Source: Ramlibacter albus
Lineage (GTDB): Bacteria > Pseudomonadota > Gammaproteobacteria > Burkholderiales > Burkholderiaceae_C
DNA: 64,000 nucleotides
NCBI RefSeq assembly: GCF_014297445.1
Contig: NZ_JACORU010000001.1
Coordinates: 744,001 to 808,000, forward strand
Direction: 5' to 3'
In this document: positions 57,224-64,000 of the stretch, in pieces
Numbering within the stretch: position 1 is the stretch's first letter
How the letters are laid out: each line of letters opens with the position of its first letter
Position numbers and translations under genes: made by a program
Notes under the pieces: generated by a model
What the model was told of the DNA's origin: nothing
What the model saw: the letters and a program-made list of their open reading frames with translations, nothing else
The model's database searches: none

Positions 57224-58072
57224 ATGACCCGCGCCTACATCCTCACCCTGTCCTGCCCCGACCAGCCCGGCATCGTGCATGCCGTCTCCGGCTTCCTGTA
57301 CGAGCGCGGCGGCAACATCGAGGAGGCGGCGCAGTACAACGACCACGGCACGGGCCTGTTCTTCATGCGCGTGCGCTTCGCGTGCGACCAGCTCACCTTC
57401 GAGGACCTGAAGGAGCAGCTGAAGTTCTTTGCCGACCCCTTCAAGATGCAGTGGAAGCTGCACTCCACCGAGCAGCCCATGCGCACGGTGATTTTCGTCA
57501 GCAAGGAAGGCCATTGCCTCAACGACCTGCTGTTTCGCGTGAAAAGCGGCCTGCTGCCACTTGACGTGCGGGCGATCGTGTCAAACCACCGCGAGTTCTA
57601 CCAGCTGGCGGCCAGCTACAACATCCCCTTCCACCACATCCCGGTGGTGGGCGGCAACAAGGGGCAGGCCGAGGCGAAGCAGTTCGAGATCATCGAGAGC
57701 GAGGGCGCGGAACTCGTGGTGCTGGCCCGCTACATGCAGATCCTGTCGGACGACCTGTGCCGCAAGCTCTCCGGCCGCGCGATCAACATCCACCACAGCT
57801 TCCTGCCCAGCTTCAAGGGCGCCAAGCCGTATTACCAGGCGCACGACCGCGGCGTGAAGCTGATCGGGGCGACAGCGCACTACGTGACGGCCGACCTCGA
57901 CGAGGGGCCGATCATCGAGCAGGACGTGGCGCGGGTGGACCATAGCTATACCGTCGAATCGCTCACCGCCACCGGTCGGGATACCGAGTGCCTCGTGCTG
58001 GCGCGCGCAGTAAAGTGGCACAGCGAGCACCGGGTGCTGCTCAACGGGCACCGGACGGTGATCTTCCGCTAG
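57224..58072 (+). CDS. purU: Formyltetrahydrofolate deformylase
   Basis: Hydrolyses 10-formyltetrahydrofolate to formate and tetrahydrofolate, balancing one-carbon pools. 282 residues: N-terminal ACT domain (about 1-80; LSCPDQPGIVHAVSGFLYERGGNI) and a formyltransferase-like catalytic domain with INIHHSFLPSFKG (Asn and His of the active site) and HYVTADLDEGPIIEQ (active-site Asp). ATG at 57224. Length is typical. Confidence 0.95.
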   Translation: MTRAYILTLSCPDQPGIVHAVSGFLYERGGNIEEAAQYNDHGTGLFFMRVRFACDQLTFEDLKEQLKFFADPFKMQWKLHSTEQPMRTVIFVSKEGHCLNDLLFRVKSGLLPLDVRAIVSNHREFYQLAASYNIPFHHIPVVGGNKGQAEAKQFEIIESEGAELVVLARYMQILSDDLCRKLSGRAINIHHSFLPSFKGAKPYYQAHDRGVKLIGATAHYVTADLDEGPIIEQDVARVDHSYTVESLTATGRDTECLVLARAVKWHSEHRVLLNGHRTVIFR

Positions 58073-58104
58073 GCCCGCCGCGCGGCGGGCGAAAGGGGCC
58101 TGTC

Positions 58105-58734
58105 ATGAAGGTGTTGATCCTCGGCGCCACCGGCGGCACCGGCCGCCATCTCGTGACGCAAGCCCTTGAGCAGGGCCACGAAGTCACCGTGCTCGTTCGC
58201 AATCCCGCGAAGCTGGGCGAACTCCAGCCCAGAGTGCGCGCCATCCAAGGCAGCTTGCCCGAGGGCGGCGAGGCCTTGCAGGCGGCCGTGCGCGGCCAGG
58301 ATGCCGTCATCAGCTCGCTGGGCCTCGGGAACGGCACGAATCCAGATGGGTTGATGGAACGGTCGGTGCCCGCCATCGTCGCGGCGATGCGCAGCGCGGG
58401 CGTGAAGCGGCTGGTGCACATTTCCGCCTTTGGAGTCGGCCCCACGAAGGGCGACGTGCCTCTCGTGCCGCGGCTTGCGCAGCGCCTCTTCCTCTCGAAG
58501 GTCTTTGCCGACAAGGAGGCGGGCGAGAGGGCGCTACCCGCGAGCGGGCTCGATTGGACGGTCGTCTACCCCTCCGTGCTGACCGACGGGCCGAAGACCG
58601 CGAAGATCCGTTACGGAGAGCACTTGCCACTCTCGGGCATCCCGAAGATCTCGAGGGCGGACGTGGCTGCTTTCACGCTGGCCCAGCTTACCGACAAGAC
58701 CTACGTCGGCAAGGGTGCGCTCGTGACTTCATGA
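58105..58734 (+). CDS. NAD(P)-binding atypical short-chain dehydrogenase
   Basis: 209 residues of the NAD(P)H-binding PF13460 type. GATGGTGRHL at the N-terminus is the dinucleotide motif; the YxxxK catalytic pair of classical SDRs is not seen, so it belongs to the atypical NmrA/flavin-reductase-like group. AAAGGGG precedes the ATG, 32 nt after purU. Substrate unknown. Confidence 0.85.
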   Translation: MKVLILGATGGTGRHLVTQALEQGHEVTVLVRNPAKLGELQPRVRAIQGSLPEGGEALQAAVRGQDAVISSLGLGNGTNPDGLMERSVPAIVAAMRSAGVKRLVHISAFGVGPTKGDVPLVPRLAQRLFLSKVFADKEAGERALPASGLDWTVVYPSVLTDGPKTAKIRYGEHLPLSGIPKISRADVAAFTLAQLTDKTYVGKGALVTS

Positions 58735-58738
58735 AGGC

Positions 58739-60133
58739 TCACGTCGGAGCCTGGGCCTTCTCCCCCACGTCCCAGAAAATCCCCGTCATGATCCGCAGGC
58801 CCTCGCGGGCGACGCTCGCGAGGAGGTGCTCGTTGGGGGCGTGCTGCGAGCAGGCGGCGTAGGAGTGCGGCACCCACACCGTCGGCATGCCGATGGTGTC
58901 GGTGAACACGTCGTTCGGCAGCGAGCCGCCGAGGTTGGGCAGGATGGCGGGCCTGCGGCCGGCGGTACGCTCGAGGGAAGCAGCCGCGAATTTCGCCCAC
59001 GGGTTCTCGGGGTCGAGGCGCGTGGCTTTCATCACGACCTCTTTCGCCGGGATCACCTCGACGGCCTGGAAACCATGCTTGTCGAGATGGCGACGCAGCG
59101 CGGGCAGGATCCCGGAGGGTTCGGTGCCGACGACGAAGCGCAACTGGCAGTGCGCGGTGGCCATCGGCGGGATCGCATTGACAGGCCGGTCCGGGTTGCC
59201 CGTGCGGAAAGCCAGCACCTCGAAACTGTTCCAGCCGAACACGCGCTCGGCCGGCGTGAGCGAGGCCTCGCCCCAGTTCTCGTCGACCTGCGGGCCATCC
59301 TCACCGGCTTCGATGTGCGCGTCGGCGAGCGCCGCGCGCACCGCAGGCGTGAGCGTGGTGGGGCGCCACTGCGGCACACGAATCTGCCCGCGCTCGTCGG
59401 CGATGCAGGCAATGGCATGGGCGAGCACGATGCCCGGGTTGGCGATGAGCCCACCCCAGTTGCCGGAGTGATGGCCGCCTTCGCGGTACTTCAACCGCAA
59501 GTCGAAATTGAGCGCGCCCCGCGTGCCGCCGAAGATCGTCGGCCGCCCCGGCTGCAGGCGCGGACCGTCGGAGGCGATGAGGACATCGGCCTTGAGCTCG
59601 TCGCGATGCTCGCGGCAGAACTCCTCCAGCCCCGGTGACCCCGTCTCCTCGCCCGTCTCCACGAGGATGACGGAGTTGAACCCGAGCGCGCCCCCTTCCT
59701 TCAACACGCACTGCAGCGCCCCGAAATTGATCGTGTGCTGCCCCTTGTTGTCCGCCGTACCGCGGCCATAGAGCCGGTCGCCCTCGCGCACGATCTTCCA
59801 CGGCGACAGGCCTTCGCGCCATTGCTCGTCCTGCCCGCGGATCACGTCGCCGTGCCCGTAGGTCAGCACGGTGGGCAAGCCGTCGCCCTCGATGCGCCGC
59901 GCGATGAGGAACGGCCCGTACTTCGGCCGCGGGTTGTCGAACACCTGCCACTGGTAGCCCAGCTTCGACAGCGACGGCCCGATCTCGCCCTGCACGTACT
60001 CGCGCAAGGCCGGCATCGAGTCGGCCTCCTGGCTGGTGGTGGGGATGGCGACGCGCCGCTGCAGGTCGGCGAGGAAACCGCCTTCGTCGAAATACGTCTC
60101 GGCGCGGGCGATCGCCGCTTCGCGTGTGGCCAT
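58739..60133 (-). CDS. M20-family metallopeptidase
   Basis: 464 residues. Binuclear-zinc residues can be traced: YGHGDVI (His, Asp), GRGTADNKGQH (bridging Asp), ETGEETGS (catalytic Glu and ligand), ASDGPR (Asp) and the C-terminal SQHAPNE (His). M20 enzymes cleave dipeptides, acylated amino acids or carbamoyl compounds; which is not readable. ATG at 60133; the upstream extension has no similarity. Divergent from a LysR gene. Confidence 0.9.
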   Translation of the reverse strand: MATREAAIARAETYFDEGGFLADLQRRVAIPTTSQEADSMPALREYVQGEIGPSLSKLGYQWQVFDNPRPKYGPFLIARRIEGDGLPTVLTYGHGDVIRGQDEQWREGLSPWKIVREGDRLYGRGTADNKGQHTINFGALQCVLKEGGALGFNSVILVETGEETGSPGLEEFCREHRDELKADVLIASDGPRLQPGRPTIFGGTRGALNFDLRLKYREGGHHSGNWGGLIANPGIVLAHAIACIADERGQIRVPQWRPTTLTPAVRAALADAHIEAGEDGPQVDENWGEASLTPAERVFGWNSFEVLAFRTGNPDRPVNAIPPMATAHCQLRFVVGTEPSGILPALRRHLDKHGFQAVEVIPAKEVVMKATRLDPENPWAKFAAASLERTAGRRPAILPNLGGSLPNDVFTDTIGMPTVWVPHSYAACSQHAPNEHLLASVAREGLRIMTGIFWDVGEKAQAPT

Positions 60134-60147
60134 GGACTGCTCCTTCG

Positions 60148-60163
60148 CTGTGCGAGCGCACAG
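60148..60163. promoter_or_regulatory. 7-2-7 palindrome in M20/LysR divergent region
   Basis: CTGTGCG-AG-CGCACAG, perfect inverted repeat, 15 nt from the peptidase start and 43 nt from the LysR start. LysR proteins usually bind dyads in the divergent region they share with their target, so this is a candidate operator for the adjacent regulator. Function inferred. Confidence 0.45.
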
Positions 60164-60206
60164 TATGGCGGCAGCCCCCCACCCGGCGACAATAGGGGGA
60201 TTGCCC

Positions 60207-61076
60207 ATGACAGCGCGCATCCCGCCCATCCAGTGCCTGCTGACGTTCGAAGCCCTCGCGCGGCTTCGCTCGGTGACGCAGGCCGCCGAAGAGCTGTGCG
60301 TCACGCCCAGCGCGGTGAGCCACCGCGTGCGCCAGCTGGAGCAGATCCTGGGCACCAAGCTGTTCGGCCGCTCCGACTTCTCCCTCACCACCGAGGGCAG
60401 CGAATACCTCGCCCACGTGCGCGAAGGGCTCGCGGTGCTGGGCCGCTTCCCGGGCCAGGGCGTGGCGCAGGGCAAGCGCAAGCTGCGCGTGGCGGTGACG
60501 CCGACCTTCGCGCGGTCCATCCTGATGCCGCGGCTGCGCGCCTTCATCGAGGCCTATCCCGAGATCGACCTCACGCTGCAGGTCTCCATCCCGCTGCTGG
60601 ATGTGGTCGCCGAGGACGCGGACCTGATGATCCGCTTCGGCACCGGCCGCTACGCCGACGTGGAGCACCTGTGCCTGCTCACCGACGAAGTGACGCCGCT
60701 CGCCGCGCCCGCCTTCCTGCGCGAGCACGGCCCTTTCGACACCGTGGAAGACCTGCTGGCCGCCAAGTTGATCAAGAGCCCGCTGGAGCCCTGGCGCACG
60801 TGGTTCCTCGCGCACGGCGTGGACGCGCCGGAGCCGGCCGAGGGCTCCTCGTTCAACGACATCGGGCTGATGTGCGATGCTGCGGCCCAAGGCCTGGGCA
60901 TCGCGCTGGTCCGGCTGAAACTGGGCCAGCCCTGGCTGGAGAACGGCACGCTGGAGCGCCTGTCGCCGCGCAACGTGCCGAGCCCGCACGCGCACTACCT
61001 TTGCTGGCGCACGGGCACGATGGAGCGGTGGGAATGCGCGGCTTTCGCGGAGTGGCTGAAGAAGAGTGTGGGGTGA
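60207..61076 (+). CDS. LysR-family regulator (GcvA-like)
   Basis: 289 residues with an N-terminal winged HTH (about 7-65; LLTFEALARLRSVTQAAEELCVTPSAVSHRVRQLEQILG) and an effector-binding domain (about 92-280). The style of the N-terminus resembles the GcvA subgroup. AGGGGG lies before the ATG at 60207. Divergent from the M20 peptidase, its likely target. The stop overlaps the next gene by 11 nt. Confidence 0.9.
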   Translation: MTARIPPIQCLLTFEALARLRSVTQAAEELCVTPSAVSHRVRQLEQILGTKLFGRSDFSLTTEGSEYLAHVREGLAVLGRFPGQGVAQGKRKLRVAVTPTFARSILMPRLRAFIEAYPEIDLTLQVSIPLLDVVAEDADLMIRFGTGRYADVEHLCLLTDEVTPLAAPAFLREHGPFDTVEDLLAAKLIKSPLEPWRTWFLAHGVDAPEPAEGSSFNDIGLMCDAAAQGLGIALVRLKLGQPWLENGTLERLSPRNVPSPHAHYLCWRTGTMERWECAAFAEWLKKSVG

Positions 61077-62826
61077 AGTCCTGAAGTCCGGTCGCTGGGC
61101 GGTCGCGCTCGCGTCGCTGCTGCTCGCGGCGGCGTGCGCGCGCGCCGCCTCCGCCGACATCACGACCACCGCCCAGTACGGCATCGACCCCACGCGCACG
61201 GCCACCGTGCAACAGGTGGACGCCGGTGCGCTGGCACTCAAGCCCCTGGAAAAACACGAAGCCTTCGCACTGGAAGGCAAGGCCATGTGGCTGCGCCTGG
61301 ACCTGCCGCCGCGCGCAGGCGAGCAGCACCGCTACGTGGCACTTTCCGGCGGCGCCTTCATCGACCGCGCGAGCTTCTTCACACGCGGCACCGACGGGCG
61401 CTGGCGCGAGCAGCGCGCCGGCGACTTCGTGCCGGTGTCGCAGTGGCCGCACCCGCACATCGCGCCGCTGTTCTCCGCGGACGCGGCGGGCCCGGCGTGG
61501 CTGCGCATCGAGAACCGCCCGGCGCCGCTCAGCCCCTTCGTCAAGCTGCTGGACGAGGACGACCTGCAGCAATCGCGCCAGTGGACCTTCCTGCTGGTGG
61601 GCGGCTATCTCGGCTTCGGCCTGCTGGTGCTGCTGGTGGGCGTGACGCAGGGCTACCTGTATGGCGAGCGGGCGTTCCACTCCTACTGCACCTACGTGCT
61701 GATGATGCTGCTGTTCCAGCTGGCGTACACCGGCATGGGCGGGCTGTTCGTATGGCCCACGTCGGCGGCGTTCAACGACGCGTCTCCCGCGCTCTTCATG
61801 CTGTTGATGACGGCGGCGGGCATCTGGAACATTCGCGAGTCGGTGGCGTTGCAAAGGCACAGCCCCCTCGTGGATCGCCTCACCATCGGCTTCTGCATTT
61901 TCGGCGTGCTCTTCGCCGCCGTGTACACGGCGTTCACTTCCGCGTGGTCGTATGCGGTGCTGATGATCTACGGCCTCGCGGCCGTCGTGCTGAGCATCAC
62001 GCTGTGCCTGTGGACGTGGCGGCGCGGCGAGCGCTGGTCGCTGTGGATCTTTCTGGGCTTCCTGCCGATCCACCTCGCCTATCCGTTCCCCGCGCTGCGC
62101 GCGTCGGGCGTGCTGCCGGATAGCTGGGCGTCGCAGTATGCGGTGCTGATCGGCTCGGCCATCGAGATCCCGCTGCTGCTGTTCATCCTGCACTGGCGGG
62201 CGCGCGAGTTCAGCGAGAACCGCGCTCGCCTGCGTGCGCTGGACAGCACCGACCCGCTCACCGGCCTGGCCGTGGTGCCCGTGCTGCGCCTGCGCCTGCG
62301 CGACTCGCTGCGGCGCGCACGGCGCCTCGACCACCCCGCGGCGCTGCTGCTGGTGGAGGTGGCGAACCATGCGGAGATCGTCGCGCGCGAGGGGCGCGAA
62401 GCCGGCGACCGCGCGCTGGTCGTTGCGGCCGGCAGGCTGTCGCGCCTCGTGCGCGAGATCGACACCGTCTGCCGCATCAGCAACACGCGCTTCGCCATCC
62501 TCGTGGAAGGCCCGCAGCCGGACGAAGCGCGGCGCGCGCTCGCGCCGCACATGGTGGCGCGCGGGCTCGAGCCGCTGCCGCACATGCCGAACGACCTCGC
62601 GTTGCGGCTGAAGGTGGTGACGCTGCCTGTGCCCGACACCTCCGCCCACACCACCGTCGACGGCTCGGCGGACGAGCAGCGGCTGCTGGAGCGCGCGAAC
62701 GAGGCGCTGGACCTGTTCCTCGGCGACCCCAAGCGCGCCGTCTACCACCTGGGCCGCGTGGACGAGCCGGCCACGGCGCCGTCGGTGTTCGATTCCGAGC
62801 CCCTGCGTGCGCTCAAAGGGCGCTGA
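61066..62826 (+). CDS. 7TM-DISM receptor with degenerate GGDEF domain
   Basis: 586 residues from a GTG at 61066: signal segment (1-30), extracytoplasmic 7TMR-DISMED2-type domain (30-175), seven membrane helices (about 176-390) and a GGDEF-like domain (about 410-560) beginning STDPLTGLAVV. At the active site, where cyclases read RxGGDEF, this protein has RISNTRF (near residue 470), so diguanylate cyclase activity should be lost; it may act as a receptor or regulator. Overlaps the LysR gene by 11 nt. Confidence 0.85.
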   Translation: MWGEVLKSGRWAVALASLLLAAACARAASADITTTAQYGIDPTRTATVQQVDAGALALKPLEKHEAFALEGKAMWLRLDLPPRAGEQHRYVALSGGAFIDRASFFTRGTDGRWREQRAGDFVPVSQWPHPHIAPLFSADAAGPAWLRIENRPAPLSPFVKLLDEDDLQQSRQWTFLLVGGYLGFGLLVLLVGVTQGYLYGERAFHSYCTYVLMMLLFQLAYTGMGGLFVWPTSAAFNDASPALFMLLMTAAGIWNIRESVALQRHSPLVDRLTIGFCIFGVLFAAVYTAFTSAWSYAVLMIYGLAAVVLSITLCLWTWRRGERWSLWIFLGFLPIHLAYPFPALRASGVLPDSWASQYAVLIGSAIEIPLLLFILHWRAREFSENRARLRALDSTDPLTGLAVVPVLRLRLRDSLRRARRLDHPAALLLVEVANHAEIVAREGREAGDRALVVAAGRLSRLVREIDTVCRISNTRFAILVEGPQPDEARRALAPHMVARGLEPLPHMPNDLALRLKVVTLPVPDTSAHTTVDGSADEQRLLERANEALDLFLGDPKRAVYHLGRVDEPATAPSVFDSEPLRALKGR

Positions 62827-62835
62827 CGCCCGGCT

Positions 62836-63960
62836 TCAGGCAAACAACGCCAGCAGCTCGCGCGTGTACGCCTCCACATTGGCCGGGTGCGCGGTATCCA
62901 GCGACTGCAGCAGCTCGCGCGTGCTGCGCTTCGCGTCGGCGATGCGCAGGTCGTGCTCGGCATGCGCGCGCAGCAGCGCGGCGCCGCCCGCTTCGCAATC
63001 GAAACCCGGGTAGTAGTAGCCGTGGCCGCGCAGCAGCGGCGAGTTGTGCACGAGCGGGTAGCCGCCGTAGAGCGCCTCGTAGTAGAGGTAGTTCTGCGCG
63101 TTGGCCCACTGGTGCGAGACGATGCAGTCGCCGAAATTCGCCATGAACTCGTACACGGCGAAGCGACCTTCGAACGTGGCCACCCCGTGCTGCACCACGT
63201 CGAGCGAGCGCGCCATGTGCAGGAACTGCACGTGGTCCTTCAGGTGCAGCGTGTTGCACACGCGCAGTTGCTCCAGGAAGTTGGGTCGCCGGCGGTAGGC
63301 CTCTTCGCAGGCGAGCATCGGGATGATGCTGGTCTTGACCATGCACACGTTCGGCTCGAAGGCGCACACGCGCCAGCGCGGCTTGCCCGCGACGTAGCCG
63401 AACGAAGTGCCGGCGGGCAGGGAGCGGATGCCGATATCGAAGAACAGCGGCGTCCACAGGTGCGGCAGCACCTTCACCGGCGCGCGCGTGGGGATGCCGA
63501 AGTAGTCGCGGCACTGTTCCTCGTACTGCGGCAGGGTCCAGATGGCGTCGTACGGCTTGTGGTCGTAGAGCGAGGCCGCGGGCTTGCCGAACATCGCGCG
63601 CTCGATGTCGATGACGTAGTCGTTGCCCACGCGCATCCACGCATAGCGGCCGCCCCTGGCGCGGAAGGCCGCGGCCCAGTCGGCCGGGAGCAGCGCGCTC
63701 ATCTCGATGACGACGTCGAGCGACATCGCCTCGTCCAGCCCCACGCAGCGCAGCCCCGTGTGTTCCAGCAGCATCGCGGGGCTGGGCACCGCGGCCGCGC
63801 CGTGCGCGACGATGACCGCCTCTTCGACGGCGGGCGAGTGGTTGAACAGCTGTGCGAGGAAGGCGCAGTTCTGGAAGATGCCGTTTTCCCAGATCGACTG
63901 GGTGGCGTCACGCAGGTTCAGCGTGACGCCGACGCGCAGCTTGCGGGCGGGGGCGCTCAT
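62836..63960 (-). CDS. DUF2827 protein
   Basis: 374 residues, full length, starting MSAPARKLRVGVTLNLRDATQSIWENGIFQNC. The glycine-rich C-terminal half (GDCIVSHQWANAQNYLYYEALYGGYPLVHNSPLL) resembles a GT-B glycosyltransferase acceptor region and the family is found near surface-polysaccharide genes in Burkholderiales. No activity is proven. Overlaps the upstream partial gene by 3 nt. Convergent with the 7TM gene, 9 nt between stops. Confidence 0.88.
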   Translation of the reverse strand: MSAPARKLRVGVTLNLRDATQSIWENGIFQNCAFLAQLFNHSPAVEEAVIVAHGAAAVPSPAMLLEHTGLRCVGLDEAMSLDVVIEMSALLPADWAAAFRARGGRYAWMRVGNDYVIDIERAMFGKPAASLYDHKPYDAIWTLPQYEEQCRDYFGIPTRAPVKVLPHLWTPLFFDIGIRSLPAGTSFGYVAGKPRWRVCAFEPNVCMVKTSIIPMLACEEAYRRRPNFLEQLRVCNTLHLKDHVQFLHMARSLDVVQHGVATFEGRFAVYEFMANFGDCIVSHQWANAQNYLYYEALYGGYPLVHNSPLLRGHGYYYPGFDCEAGGAALLRAHAEHDLRIADAKRSTRELLQSLDTAHPANVEAYTRELLALFA

Positions 63961-64000
63961 GCGGCCAGCCTCCGCCTGAAAGCCGCGACGTTCTCCGCGC
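63957..64000 (-). CDS. C-terminal end of an upstream gene, cut by window edge
   Basis: The minus strand enters the window in an open frame ending ENVAAFRRRLAA and a TGA that overlaps the DUF2827 ATG as ATGA. Thirteen or so residues are visible. The NVAAF...L end looks like the C-terminus of a second DUF2827 gene (the next protein ends NVEAYTRELLALFA), which would make a tandem pair, but the fragment is too short to be sure. Confidence 0.5.
   Translation of the reverse strand, partial: AENVAAFRRRLAA

Overview
The window is chromosomal DNA of high GC content (judged by eye) from a betaproteobacterium. The ribosomal gene order with infA between secY and rpmJ, the glycerol, OxyR and PhaM proteins, several Burkholderiales-restricted families (DUF3567, DUF2145, DUF2827, DUF3108) and a short intergenic repeat I associate with Comamonadaceae all point to order Burkholderiales, most likely a Ramlibacter/Variovorax-like Comamonadaceae. 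The genus is an inference from family resemblance, since no search was run.

Layout. 1-7.7 kb: minus-strand spc and alpha ribosomal operons (rplN to rpoA, rpoA cut by the window edge), driven by a near-consensus sigma-70 promoter at 7673-7700. 7.7-12.8 kb: glpK-glpD, a divergent Tat-type phytase-like lipoprotein and proC. 12.8-18.3 kb: a minus-strand unit of PAS histidine kinase, NarL-type regulator, NrtA/NrtB/NrtD-type ABC transporter and cyanase. 18.4-21.1 kb: a coupled oxyR - dyp peroxidase - ubiA unit. 21.1-25.9 kb: recG divergent from queA-tgt and a small membrane protein. 25.9-27.7 kb: three coupled envelope genes (YiaA-like, exported hypothetical, DUF2145).

27.8-36.1 kb holds the least explained block. 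Seven tightly packed minus-strand genes encode a CREST-type ceramidase-like membrane hydrolase, an MFS-acyltransferase fusion, a DUF805 protein, an FAD oxidoreductase, a methyltransferase, an exported protein and a membrane-anchored alpha/beta hydrolase. Five consecutive junctions overlap. A divergent HTH regulator with a 19-bp palindrome 11 nt before its start faces the block. The set looks like a lipid-modifying cassette of unknown product. After the regulator come an 8-bp tandem repeat and a 489-bp near-symmetrical palindrome.

36.6-43.4 kb: DUF2946 - TonB receptor - DUF1775 - PCu(A)C (a probable copper acquisition group) followed on the same strand by phaM, a FIST sensor and a DUF535 protein. 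43.4-48.5 kb: a crotonase lacking the usual glutamates, divergent from otsB-GH15-otsA (trehalose synthesis). 48.3-55.0 kb: mixed accessory genes, including a ChaN-like lipoprotein overlapping a tail-anchored glycosyltransferase-like protein. 55.1-64 kb: class III aminotransferase, DUF4197, purU, an atypical SDR, an M20 peptidase with a divergent LysR regulator, a 7TM-DISM protein with a destroyed GGDEF site, and DUF2827 gene(s) running off the edge.

No rRNA, tRNA, CRISPR array, transposase or prophage genes were seen. Gene density is high and the only gene-free stretch above 300 bases is 36052-36618.
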